Shown here piece after piece: positions 16,541 through 24,736 of a stretch of 64,000 bases of DNA (its first letter is position 1; each line of letters starts with the position of its first letter). The position numbers were made by a program, and so were the translations under genes. Source of the stretch: Anaerolineales bacterium (lineage in GTDB: Bacteria; Chloroflexota; Anaerolineae; Anaerolineales; Villigracilaceae); contig JABTTV010000001.1 of the NCBI GenBank assembly GCA_015075725.1, positions 4,393,223-4,457,222 on the forward strand, given 5' to 3'. The notes under the pieces are model-generated. The model was not told where the DNA came from and did no database searches. It was given only the letters and a program-made list of their open reading frames with translations.

Positions 16541-17022
16541 AGTTGTTCCTCGATGTTCAAGATTTCCGAAATTTTGACGTAGATGAAACTAACCCGCCTT
16601 TCTGGGCGGCTTTTTCGAGTTTTCGTTTGAATCTGTTGTACTTCTTCTTTCTGGGATCAGCGGATGAACTCTATCAAGCAAACATCCGTTATTTCAGCGT
16701 GCGCTTATTCTAGCAGAATATCCCAATGAATAATAGTCGTTAGACCTACGTGAAGTTAAAAATTTTTGTTTTTTTAAGATTATCCCATCTTAAAGAATCT
16801 TTATGATTTCAAGTTAAACCTGATTTTTTACTAGAACAAGCGTTTCAGCCATGAGCGCCCAATTACCGCACGCCTACCCCCATATATGGGTATTGGAGGC
16901 GGAATCGACATAAGCATGATATTTCTATGTTAATAAATGTTCATGAACAACATTCACGATTCAAATCGGATGAGACTCAAAATCCTGCGATTCAATTTGT
17001 GATCATGAATGTTTTGCGCGTT
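16541..17022. other. AT-rich intergenic region upstream of dnaA (candidate origin/regulatory region)
   Basis: 482 bp without a convincing gene. Contents: a small GC hairpin CCCGCC-TTTCT-GGGCGG followed by CTTTTT at 16593-16615; an AT-rich stretch at about 16755-16840; a TACCC/GGGTA palindrome around CCATATATGG near 16875-16892; and a perfect 12-bp palindrome TGTTCATGAACA at 16938-16949. No clear consensus DnaA boxes (TTATCCACA) were found. TGTTAATAA at 16929 and TTATCCCAT near 16780 are weak matches. Origin function is therefore only a positional guess. Confidence 0.3.
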
Positions 17023-18699
17023 TCATTGTTTGATTCCGCGCGGAACCCATGCCAACACCGTCGTTCCTTCGCCTTGAATCGATGTAATATCGACATCACC
17101 ACCCGATGAACGCGCGCGAGTCTGCATATTGGCAAGTCCGTGACCGATGAATGTGGACATTTTTTCAACATCAAAGCCCTTTCCATCATCGTTGATCTCC
17201 AATAAGGCGCGATCTTCCGTCGTCCAAAGCGAAATTCGGACGTTTTTTGCCTTCGCATGCTTGGCGGAATTCGCCAACGCCTCCTGGCATATGTGAAATA
17301 ATGCGAGAGATTGAGCCTGAGTCAACTCCTTCATCTCGGATTCGGGCGATGTAAATAACACTTCAGAGAATGTATTTGCGCGATATTCAGTGATCAGGCG
17401 CTTGATTCCGTTCATTAAGCCGTCGTTTCCGAGCTGGCGGGGTCTTAAATCGAGAATATACGCTCGTAAATCGCGTATTGCCTGGTTCAAACCCTCGATG
17501 GCATGGTCGATTTTTGCCTTCGCTTCGTCCGAATCTTCAATGACAAGGTGTTTTGCGCCTTCCAAACCCAGCCCAACCCCGTAAATCGATTGAATGATGC
17601 CGTCATGAAGGTCCATACCGATGCGATTGCGTTCCTCCAAGACCGCCAACCGACGCGCATTGGCGTGTAATCGGGCATTTTCGATGGCAAGTCCAGCCCA
17701 TGCTCCGACCGCGGAAAGCATCTGAACGCTTCGATCTTCGAACGGAGCCTTCGAACGCGTGGCGACGCTCATCACACCCATCACGCTTTCACTTGAAATA
17801 AGAGGAATACTCAATATTTGCCGAAAACCGGCCTTCACCACCGCCTTGCGCAGGAAACTTTCATCCTTGGCGAGGTCTGTGCTGATCATTGGACGCCCAA
17901 TTTTCGCAACGATTCCCGGATACCCCTCACCCACCTGGAACAAGTTTCTCGTCCAAAACGCCTCGGCGGCTTCCCCGCGGTGGAGCATCATGCGTAATGT
18001 GGTCTTATCCTCTTCCAGCAGGAAGATCTCCCCCGCTTCCATTTTCAAATAGTTCATCACCAACCCGAGGGCTTTGTTCAGGATTTCGTTGAGATCGAGG
18101 CTGGAGGTCAACGCAGAGGCGATATCGTTCAAAAGGTTCATGTCCACATTGCGACGGGTCAGCGCGGCGTCACGTTCCATCATGTTCTCGATCAACCGCG
18201 CGTTGGTGATGGCGGTCGCCGCATATGTGGCGAGCATTTGTATGATCATCTCGTCGTCCGACGAGAAATCATCGGCGTCCTTTTTCTCGGTCAGGTAGAT
18301 CTGTCCCAATTGGCGGTCACTCGTCCGAATTGGCATACCCAGGAAGGAGACCATCCTTGGGTGGTGATCGGGAAAACCCACAGACTTGGGATGATTTTGA
18401 ATTACGGGAACACGCAGGGGGGATTCGGTGTCCATCAATTCCCCGATCAAGCCGCGTCCCACCGGCGGATGCGCGATACGCTTGACCGCGTCGCGGGTCA
18501 TGCCTACGGAAATGAACTTTTCGAGTTTCCCTTTTTCATCCAGAACGCCCAATGCGGCATATTTTGCCCCCGCCTGTTCGCAGGCAGTGGATGCGATCCT
18601 TTCCAGCAAGGTATCCAGCGAAACATCCTTAACCAATTCAAGGCTCGCCCGATGAAGCGCAAAGAGGCGTTCCTGTAATTGCTCGCGGGTTAGAAGCAT
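17023..18699 (-). CDS. GAF-domain sensor histidine kinase of the NarX/DevS type
   Basis: 558 residues, soluble. Two GAF domains (about 20-175 and 195-345) precede a HisKA_3 dimerisation domain with the phospho-acceptor in ERNRIGMDLHDGIIQSI. A HATPase_c domain follows, with the N box in CQEALANSAKHA, DDGKGFD and GHGLANMQTRA. The second GAF contains Cys-free SIPL-type ligand-pocket motifs. Enzymes of this class pair with NarL/LuxR-type regulators. None is adjacent, so it is an orphan here. GAF domains may bind heme, a nucleotide or a small molecule; the ligand is not evident. Confidence 0.92.
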   Translation of the reverse strand: MLLTREQLQERLFALHRASLELVKDVSLDTLLERIASTACEQAGAKYAALGVLDEKGKLEKFISVGMTRDAVKRIAHPPVGRGLIGELMDTESPLRVPVIQNHPKSVGFPDHHPRMVSFLGMPIRTSDRQLGQIYLTEKKDADDFSSDDEMIIQMLATYAATAITNARLIENMMERDAALTRRNVDMNLLNDIASALTSSLDLNEILNKALGLVMNYLKMEAGEIFLLEEDKTTLRMMLHRGEAAEAFWTRNLFQVGEGYPGIVAKIGRPMISTDLAKDESFLRKAVVKAGFRQILSIPLISSESVMGVMSVATRSKAPFEDRSVQMLSAVGAWAGLAIENARLHANARRLAVLEERNRIGMDLHDGIIQSIYGVGLGLEGAKHLVIEDSDEAKAKIDHAIEGLNQAIRDLRAYILDLRPRQLGNDGLMNGIKRLITEYRANTFSEVLFTSPESEMKELTQAQSLALFHICQEALANSAKHAKAKNVRISLWTTEDRALLEINDDGKGFDVEKMSTFIGHGLANMQTRARSSGGDVDITSIQGEGTTVLAWVPRGIKQ

Positions 18700-18780
18700 C
18701 CAAACTCCTCCTGCAAATTATACCAAGACCTGTTATTTGATAGAATTTGCCAGCAGGAAATTGTTAGCATAGGACACAAT

Positions 18781-20064
18781 ATGACAACATCCCGAATCTC
18801 TGGTTTTTATAACATGACGCTCGAAGAGCGTCGCGCGAAAATTGAGGAAGCGCTCTCGCTTCAGACTCCGCCCGATCTTGGCGCGTGGACCTCAGGCGGG
18901 CTCTCCGCTGAAGCCGCCGACCACATGATCGAAAATGTGATCGGTCTCCATAGCCTGCCATTGGGCATTGCGCTGAACTTCATGGTCAACGGACGTGATG
19001 TGCTCGTGCCGATGACGCTTGAAGAACCGTCTGTTGTGGCAGGCGCTTCGTTTATGGCAAAACTTGCCCGCGCAGGCGGCGGATACCAAGCCACCACCAC
19101 CGACCCGCTCATGATCGGGCAGATGCAGGTCATTAATGTGCCCAATCTCAATGAAGCAAAACTAAAGATATACGAGAAGAAAGCCGAACTGCTCGCCGAA
19201 GCGGACTCGATTGACCCGATCCTCAAAAAGTTCGGCGGCGGTGCAAGAGACCTCGATGTTCGAGTATTCGAAGATTCGCCAATTGGCGGATTCCTGGTTG
19301 TTCATCTAATCTATGACGTCCGTGATGCGATGGGCGCGAATGCGGTCAATACAGCTTGCGAAAGACTCGCGCCAAAGATCGAAGCCATCACCGGCGGGAA
19401 AGTTCACCTGCGCATTCTCTCCAACCTCGCAGATAGGCGCATTGCCCGCGCACGTTGTACAATCCCCGTAAAAGAATTAGCTTTCGATACCTTCTCCGGT
19501 GAATCTGTCCGCGATGGAATCATCGCCGCCTACGCCTTCGCCGCCGTGGACCCGTACCGCGCCGCTACCCACAACAAGGGCATTATGAACGGCGTGGACT
19601 CGGTGGTCATTGCCACAGGCAACGATTGGCGCGCCATTGAAGCGGGCGCTCATGCCTATGCCGTCAAAAACGGACATTACACCTCCCTCTCCACCTGGGG
19701 AAAAGACAGTGAAGGCAACCTCGTCGGCACGCTCGAAATACCCATGGCGGTTGGCATCGTCGGCGGAGCGACCAAAGTCCACCCGGCGGCGCAAGCCGCA
19801 GTCAAACTCATGGGTGTAAAAACTGCCAATGAATTAGCTGAGATCATCGTTTCAGTGGGACTGGCTCAGAATATGGCAGCTCTCCGCGCTCTCGCCACTG
19901 AAGGCATCCAACGCGGACACATGTCACTGCATGCGCGTCAAGTTGCGATCGCCGCAGGTGCGGAAGGTGATTTGATCGAAAAGGTTGCGGCGCAAATGGT
20001 GGCAGAGAAGGTTGTGAGAATTGACAGGGCGGAAGAGATTTTGAAGACGATGAGTGGAAAGTAG
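18781..20064 (+). CDS. mvaA: Hydroxymethylglutaryl-CoA reductase, class II type
   Basis: 427 residues. The class II (degradative-type) HMG-CoA reductase family is recognised from EEPSVVAGASF (catalytic Glu), THNKGIMNG (catalytic Lys), ATGNDWRAIEAGAHA (catalytic Asp) and the late MSLHARQ (catalytic His). It interconverts HMG-CoA and mevalonate using NAD(P)H. HMG-CoA synthase and a thiolase homologue lie 3.5-7 kb downstream on the same strand, so the likely direction is biosynthetic for isoprenoids. It has a short leader after the divergent histidine kinase. Confidence 0.95.
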   Translation: MTTSRISGFYNMTLEERRAKIEEALSLQTPPDLGAWTSGGLSAEAADHMIENVIGLHSLPLGIALNFMVNGRDVLVPMTLEEPSVVAGASFMAKLARAGGGYQATTTDPLMIGQMQVINVPNLNEAKLKIYEKKAELLAEADSIDPILKKFGGGARDLDVRVFEDSPIGGFLVVHLIYDVRDAMGANAVNTACERLAPKIEAITGGKVHLRILSNLADRRIARARCTIPVKELAFDTFSGESVRDGIIAAYAFAAVDPYRAATHNKGIMNGVDSVVIATGNDWRAIEAGAHAYAVKNGHYTSLSTWGKDSEGNLVGTLEIPMAVGIVGGATKVHPAAQAAVKLMGVKTANELAEIIVSVGLAQNMAALRALATEGIQRGHMSLHARQVAIAAGAEGDLIEKVAAQMVAEKVVRIDRAEEILKTMSGK

Positions 20065-20108
20065 AAAGTGGTAAGTTGGTAGATTAGTAGATTGGTAAAT
20101 GGTGACTC
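20065..20108. repeat. GGTAAGTTGGTAGATTAG-type intergenic repeat
   Basis: A low-complexity run built from TTGGTA, GATTAGTAG and GATTGGTAAATGG words fills the gap between the HMG-CoA reductase and the M20 gene. The same words in reverse complement (ACCAATTTACCAATT) occur inside the MerB-like gene 1.6 kb downstream. Confidence 0.5.
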
Positions 20109-21260
20109 ATGGATACCGAAGCCTTAATTGAATTTACACAAAAGCTCGTCCGCCAGCCCAGTTTGTCTGGTGAGGAAGGCGCGGTCACGAGACTCGTCGT
20201 GGACGAGATGAACGCTCTCGGCTTTGATAAGGTTTGGGTTGACAAATACGGTTCCGCCGTGGGAATGATCCGCGGGGCGCAGGCGGGTAAGACTCTGCTT
20301 TTTGATGCGCACACTGATACGGTGGGAATCGCTCCCGGGTCCGTCTGGACTCGCGCCCCTTTCGGCGCCGAAGTGACCGACACACACATGTACGGGCGCG
20401 GCGTGATGGACATGAAAGGTTCACTTGCGGCGATGATCCACGCGGCGGCGAGCGCGGACAGAAACAAACTCGGGGGCACAGTGGTAATTTCGGCTTCAGT
20501 GATGGAAGAGGTTTACGAAGGCGGCGCGCTCAAAGCTGTGATGGACGAGGTCAAGCCGGATTATGTCGTGATCGGCGAAGCGACCCAACTCAACCTGGCA
20601 CGCGGCGGGCGCGGACGGGCAGAGATTCATCTTGAAGCAATTGGCAAGCCTGCGCATTCATCGTCGCCGCAATTGGGCATCAACGCTATTCATTTGATGA
20701 CGAAGGTCATCGCAGAGATCGAAAAACTCCAGGTCAAGGAATATCCGTTGATGGGTCCGGGAATTTACGCGCTCACCGACATCATTTCGGAGCCCTACCC
20801 CGCTTACTCTGTAATCCCCGCCAAATGCAAAGCGACCTATGATCGCCGCCTTCTGCCAGGTGAAACACCTGAAGGTGTGTTGAATGAAATTACTTCATTG
20901 TCTGCACTGAAGGATGTCAACTTCACGGCAAGAATCGCGCAAAGCGACCACATCACCTACACAGGCGAAACGCTAACCGCGCATAAATTCTTCCCGGCTT
21001 GGGAGTTGGATGAAGATAACGAGTTTGTGCAAATGGCATTAAAAGGACTTCGCGCCTCAGGGCTGGACCCGAAACTGGGTGCCTACCGATTCTGCACCAA
21101 CGCCGCTTACAGCATTGGCACAGCGGGCGTCCCAACCATTGGCTTTGGTCCCGGCGCGGAAGGGGACGCGCACGTGGTGGATGAACAGCTTAGTTTGCTT
21201 GAATTGGAAAAGACGGCGCGGGGGTATGTTGGGATTATTGAAGCGGTGTTGGGAAGATAG
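20109..21260 (+). CDS. M20-family metallopeptidase/deacylase (ArgE/DapE/YgeY-like)
   Basis: 383 residues. Di-zinc motifs are complete: FDAHTDTVGI, GRGVMDMKGSLAAM, VMEEVYEGG (catalytic and bridging Glu), and the C-terminal GDAHVVDE His. The lid domain has GKPAHSSSPQLGINA. Overall it resembles ArgE/DapE and the YgeY group, which public annotation links to selenium metabolism. That assignment is from memory and not certain. It lies directly upstream (11 bp) of the selenocysteine-candidate MerB-like gene, which makes the YgeY resemblance worth testing. Confidence 0.85.
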   Translation: MDTEALIEFTQKLVRQPSLSGEEGAVTRLVVDEMNALGFDKVWVDKYGSAVGMIRGAQAGKTLLFDAHTDTVGIAPGSVWTRAPFGAEVTDTHMYGRGVMDMKGSLAAMIHAAASADRNKLGGTVVISASVMEEVYEGGALKAVMDEVKPDYVVIGEATQLNLARGGRGRAEIHLEAIGKPAHSSSPQLGINAIHLMTKVIAEIEKLQVKEYPLMGPGIYALTDIISEPYPAYSVIPAKCKATYDRRLLPGETPEGVLNEITSLSALKDVNFTARIAQSDHITYTGETLTAHKFFPAWELDEDNEFVQMALKGLRASGLDPKLGAYRFCTNAAYSIGTAGVPTIGFGPGAEGDAHVVDEQLSLLELEKTARGYVGIIEAVLGR

Positions 21261-21271
21261 AAAGCGGAAAG

Positions 21272-21955
21272 ATGAAAGAGGATAATCTTCTCTGGCAAAT
21301 CCGCTATTTTGTTTACTCACACATTGCAGAAGCCACCCGCCCACCTCGCGTGGATGAAGCCGCCGCGCATTTTGGAACCTCAATTGAAGAAGCCACAGAA
21401 TTTTATAAAGAACTTCATAACCGCCACGCTGTGTTCCTCGATTTAGACAAGATGGCTATCCGCATGGCAAATCCGTTCTCAGGCATTCCCACCGATTTCA
21501 AAGTCCTTGCCAATGACAAGACCTACTTCGCCAACTGCGCCTGGGACATGTTCGGCATCCCTGCCGCTTTGCATTGTGACGCCCTCATTGACGCAGTTTG
21601 CACAGGGAGCAACGATACCGTCCGCATCGAAATCAAAGATGGGCAAATTACCAATCACCAATTTACCAATTCCCAATTACTAATCCACTTCCCCCTGCCT
21701 TTCGCCCGCTGGTACGATGACCTTGTCTTCACCTGAGCAACCATGCTTCTCTTCCGGTCGGAAGAATGGGTTGATAAGTGGTGTAAACGAAACGATCTCG
21801 AACGCGGCGAGATGCTCAATATCCAACAAGTATGGGAGCTTTCCAAACTTTGGTACGGCAACCGCATGTCGCCCGAATATCACGGGCGCAGCATGGAGCA
21901 GGTCGCGGAGGTTTTCAGGCAGGCTGGGTTGATGTCAAAATTTTGGTATACATAA
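21272..21955 (+). CDS. Alkylmercury lyase (MerB) family protein with in-frame TGA, probable selenoprotein
   Basis: Read through one in-frame TGA (21734-21736) this is a 227-residue protein; stopped there it would be 154 residues. The N-terminal part is a winged-helix-like MerB prefix. The core has FANCAWDMFGIPAAL, where Cys89 and Asp92 match the catalytic Cys96 and Asp99 of MerB. The TGA codon (residue 155) falls at the position of MerB Cys159 (motif FCCHVHFFAS versus FT-TGA-ATMLLFRS). The 70 residues after it continue the family (SEEWVDKWC, WELSKLWYGNRMSPEY). No merA, merR or mercury transporter is nearby, so the substrate may not be an organomercurial. A plain nonsense mutation is the alternative. 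Confidence 0.8.
21653..21692. repeat. Dispersed repeat inside the MerB-like coding sequence
   Basis: The run ACCAATCACCAATTTACC and its continuation (ATTCCCAATTACTAATCC) encodes the polar stretch ITNHQFTNSQLLI just before the conserved HFPLPFARWYDD. Its words are the reverse complement of the intergenic repeat upstream of the M20 gene, suggesting in-frame insertion of a repeat element. Confidence 0.5.
21734..21773 (+). promoter_or_regulatory. Candidate bacterial SECIS element with recoded UGA
   Basis: Directly after UGA a hairpin can form. A lower stem CAACC/GGUUG (21738-21742 with 21769-21773) and an asymmetric internal loop (AUGCUUC/AUG) lead to an upper 6-bp stem UCUUCC/GGAAGA. The apical tetraloop is GGUC (21756-21759). 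The loop begins 19 nt after the UGA. In E. coli fdhF the SelB-binding loop also contains GGUC at nearly the same distance. Base pairing is seen directly; SelB recognition is inferred. Confidence 0.75.
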
Positions 21956-21966
21956 AGGAAAATAAA

Positions 21967-22716
21967 ATGAGAATCCTTGTCTTATCCGATGTTCATGGAA
22001 ACTGCCTGGCGCTCGAAACCGTATTGGCGGATGCAAAAAGGAAAGACTTTGATCATATCGTCTGCAATGGCGATATGGTTCAAGGCGGAGCGCAGCCACA
22101 TGAAACCGTCCAACTTTTGCGCGAACTGAAATGCCCCATCGTGATGGGGAATTCTGATGCATGGCTGCTGACCGGGGTCGAGACAGATGCGCATTTGATC
22201 TCAGAAGAACGCCGGAAGAAATTGAACATCGTCCGCGAGTGGTCGTTGAGCAAACTGAGCAAGGAGGACTATGCATTCATCGACGCATTTCAACCAACGG
22301 TCACTGCCGATTTGGAAAACGGCAAGAGCCTGCTCGCTTTCCACGGCTCACCTGCATCGTTCGACCAGATCCTCCTGCCATCCACTCCTGAGGATGAGTT
22401 CCAGGAAACTCTCAAACCGCACGCTGACCATATTCTCACCGGCGGACATGTCCATCTCCAATATACCCGCCGCCTGCGGGACAGCCGGAACTTTTACTTC
22501 AACCCGGGCAGTGTCGGCGTGGCATACAATCACGAACAGATCAGTGAGCAAAAATTGCTCGATCCCTGGGCAGAATATGCCATTCTTACCTTTGAAAAAT
22601 CGATTACCCAGCTTGAGTTCATCCGGGTCAATTTGGATATGGAAAAGATGGCTGACATTTACCAAATGAGTGACAGACCGTTCGCAAATGAAGCGATGGG
22701 GCAATACACATCTTAA
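21967..22716 (+). CDS. YfcE/MJ0936-type metallophosphoesterase
   Basis: 249 residues. Calcineurin-like phosphoesterase motifs: ILVLSDVHGN, VCNGDMVQGG, VMGNSDAW, AFHGSP and TGGHVHLQY. This order and size fit the YfcE/MJ0936 branch of phosphodiesterases. The start ATG lies 11 bp after the MerB-like stop with AAAGGA upstream; a longer in-frame extension overlaps that gene and is not favoured. The C-terminus adds about 50 residues beyond the core. Substrate unknown. Confidence 0.87.
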   Translation: MRILVLSDVHGNCLALETVLADAKRKDFDHIVCNGDMVQGGAQPHETVQLLRELKCPIVMGNSDAWLLTGVETDAHLISEERRKKLNIVREWSLSKLSKEDYAFIDAFQPTVTADLENGKSLLAFHGSPASFDQILLPSTPEDEFQETLKPHADHILTGGHVHLQYTRRLRDSRNFYFNPGSVGVAYNHEQISEQKLLDPWAEYAILTFEKSITQLEFIRVNLDMEKMADIYQMSDRPFANEAMGQYTS

Positions 22717-22737
22717 CCTCAAAGTTTTTGAATCTTC

Positions 22738-23379
22738 ATGGCGCTTGTTATTTTTGATTTTGACGGTGTTCTTGCGGACACACTTGACGACCTGATACGA
22801 TTCGGGCAGGAGGCTTGCAATCAATTGGGTGTAAATCATTTTGTCACCAAAGATGACCTGAGCCATCTCGAAGTGATGTCATTTGATACCTTCGGACGGG
22901 CTTGTGATGTACCTGAGCATCTTCTGGACGAATTCGTTAAAATCAGCCTGAACCTGTTCGCAGAAATAGAATCTCCGCCCGCTATCTTTGACGGATTGAA
23001 TGATGTAATCCGTCATCTTTCAACCAGCCATAAACTCGCCATCGTGACGACAAATACAGCACAGAACGTCCGCGCCTTTCTCACCCACCACGGATTGGAC
23101 AGTCTCGTCCATGCCGTTTACGGTGTGGACACGCCCGGCTCGAAGGCGCAGAAAATATCACTGGCGCGGAAGCGGTTTATGGAGGAATCCGTTTTCATGA
23201 TCGGCGACTCGCTGAGCGACGTCCGCGCCGCGAAAGAAGTGGGAGTAGTCAGCGTTGCCGTCACTTGGGGACATCAGAGTTTGGAGATGTTACAAATGGG
23301 AGAGCCGGATTATGTGGTGAATCTTCCGCATGAGTTAATTCAAACAATTGAACTATTCAACAACATTAGTAATGAATAA
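22738..23379 (+). CDS. HAD-superfamily hydrolase (phosphoglycolate phosphatase-like)
   Basis: 213 residues. The HAD motifs are all present: I FDFDGVLADT (nucleophile and acid/base Asp), II TTNTAQN, III Lys in PGSKAQKI and IV MIGDSLSDVRAAKE. A helical cap (about 15-80) makes it a subfamily I enzyme such as phosphoglycolate phosphatase or beta-phosphoglucomutase. It follows the metallophosphoesterase by 21 bp and is the last gene before a repeat-rich gap. Confidence 0.87.
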   Translation: MALVIFDFDGVLADTLDDLIRFGQEACNQLGVNHFVTKDDLSHLEVMSFDTFGRACDVPEHLLDEFVKISLNLFAEIESPPAIFDGLNDVIRHLSTSHKLAIVTTNTAQNVRAFLTHHGLDSLVHAVYGVDTPGSKAQKISLARKRFMEESVFMIGDSLSDVRAAKEVGVVSVAVTWGHQSLEMLQMGEPDYVVNLPHELIQTIELFNNISNE

Positions 23380-23389
23380 AAAAAGGAAG

Positions 23390-23516
23390 TTCAGGACACG
23401 GAAAAAACGGATTTCACAGATTATCACGGAAAAAATTTTAAAAAATCCGTGAGAAGCCGTGCATTCCGTGTAATCCGTGTACAGGGTTTTCTATCCGTGA
23501 TTCAAGTTAAAATAAC
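23390..23516. repeat. ACGGA-rich inverted-repeat intergenic element
   Basis: About 125 bp built from repeated CACGGA/TCCGTG words. The left half has ACACGG, ACGGATTTCACAGATT and ATCACGG. The right half has AATCCGTG, ATTCCGTGTAATCCGTG and TATCCGTGATT. The halves are complementary and would form a long imperfect hairpin around AAAATTTTAAAAAA. There is no open reading frame and no copy elsewhere in the window. It looks like a dispersed non-coding repeat. Confidence 0.5.
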
Positions 23517-23574
23517 AAGATAGCTTTTGCAAGCCCTCACCCGCTACAATCCTCTTACTTACTCAGGAAAAAAA

Positions 23575-24651
23575 ATGACAACTCCTCAACCTTCCCCTAC
23601 TTTACTTAAACCCGTCAAGCCGGTTGGCATTGTCGGTTATGGCGCGTATGTGCCGCGTTACCGTCTGCCCGCAAAAGAAGTCGCCCGCGTATGGACGGGC
23701 AAGACGGGCGGACTCCCCATCAAGGAGAAAGCCGTCCCCGGGCTGGATGAAGACGTGATCACGATGTCTATTGAGGCGGCGCGGAATGCAATGATGCGCG
23801 CTCAAATCGACCCGACCGAACTTCGTGCCGTGTGGGTCGGCTCGGAGTCGCATCCGTATGCGGTCAAGCCAACCTCCACGCTCGTGGCTGAAGCCATTGG
23901 AGCCGTCCCGAACACCCAAGCCGCAGACTGGGAATTCGCCTGCAAGGCTGGCACAGAGGCGCTCGTCGCTGCGATGGGTTTGGTCGGCTCGGGCATGGGT
24001 CACTACGCCATGGCAATCGGCATGGATACGGCGCAAGGCAAACCCGGCGACGCGCTCGAATATACCGCTGGCGCGGGCGGTGGCGCGTATATTGTCGGTC
24101 CCGCCGAAGAGTCGCTGGCGGTCATCAATGCTTCGTATTCCTACGTCACCGATACGCCCGACTTCTGGCGGCGCGAATATCAGAAATATCCAGAACACGG
24201 CATGCGCTTCACCGGCGAACCCGCCTACTTCAAGCACATCACCGAAGCCGCAACGCATCTCATGGAAGCGGCTGGCACCACCGCCAAACATTACAAGTGG
24301 GCGGTCTTCCACCAGCCGAATACAAAGTTTCCGCAGCGTGTTGCGGGTCAACTCGGTTTCTCGATGGATCAGATCGAACCCGGTCTGCTCGTGCCGATCA
24401 TTGGAAACACATACGCAGGCGCAGCAATGATCGGTTTGACTGCGACTCTCGACATCGCCCAGCCCGGTGAGCGGATTCTTGTCGTCTCTTTCGGCTCCGG
24501 AGCCGGGTCCGACGCCTTCGACATTACCGTCACTGATAAAGTCTCTGCCAGACAAAACCTCGCCACGAAGACTCAGGAATATATCAAGCGTCGCACGGAG
24601 ATCGATTATGCAACGTATGTGCGCTTCCGCGGTAAATTGGCGATGAAGTAG
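23575..24651 (+). CDS. Hydroxymethylglutaryl-CoA synthase, archaeal type
   Basis: 358 residues from an ATG after an A-rich leader. The archaeal-type HMGS family of the thiolase fold is recognised from GIVGYGAYVPRYRL, the catalytic Cys123 in WEFACKAGTEAL, the catalytic-His region VFHQPNTKFPQRVAGQLGF, and SFGSGAGSDAF near the end. It condenses acetyl-CoA with acetoacetyl-CoA to give HMG-CoA. In archaea it forms a complex with a thiolase and a DUF35 protein. A thiolase homologue follows here, but no DUF35 gene lies between or next to them. Confidence 0.93.
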   Translation: MTTPQPSPTLLKPVKPVGIVGYGAYVPRYRLPAKEVARVWTGKTGGLPIKEKAVPGLDEDVITMSIEAARNAMMRAQIDPTELRAVWVGSESHPYAVKPTSTLVAEAIGAVPNTQAADWEFACKAGTEALVAAMGLVGSGMGHYAMAIGMDTAQGKPGDALEYTAGAGGGAYIVGPAEESLAVINASYSYVTDTPDFWRREYQKYPEHGMRFTGEPAYFKHITEAATHLMEAAGTTAKHYKWAVFHQPNTKFPQRVAGQLGFSMDQIEPGLLVPIIGNTYAGAAMIGLTATLDIAQPGERILVVSFGSGAGSDAFDITVTDKVSARQNLATKTQEYIKRRTEIDYATYVRFRGKLAMK

Positions 24652-24666
24652 AAAATTCAGTGAATA

Positions 24667-24717
24667 GGTCATAGAGAATAGTAAAACCAACTATTCACCA
24701 TTCACTATTCCCTATGA
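24667..24717. repeat. Inverted repeat between HMG-CoA synthase and thiolase genes
   Basis: GTCATAGAGAATAGT on the left is the complement, with one mismatch, of ACTATTCCCTATGAC on the right. Between them sit the repeated words ACTATTCACC and ATTCACTATT. It may form a hairpin in the mRNA between two genes that should be co-transcribed. Confidence 0.55.
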
Positions 24718-24736
24718 CACAATCAGGAAACTATAC

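Noticed and set aside
16593..16615. Terminator or small RNA in the dnaA leader
   Set aside because: The 6-bp hairpin with CTTTTT points on the plus strand, where no gene precedes it; too short to call alone.
21272..21736. Reading the MerB-like gene as a truncated pseudogene followed by a separate small gene at 21743-21955
   Set aside because: Both parts are in the same frame, the family similarity runs across the TGA, the TGA sits on the catalytic-Cys position, and a GGUC-loop hairpin follows. Nonsense mutation is kept only as the alternative.
21272..21955. A mercury-resistance operon
   Set aside because: No merR, merA, merT or merP homologue is near; neighbours are hydrolases and mevalonate genes.
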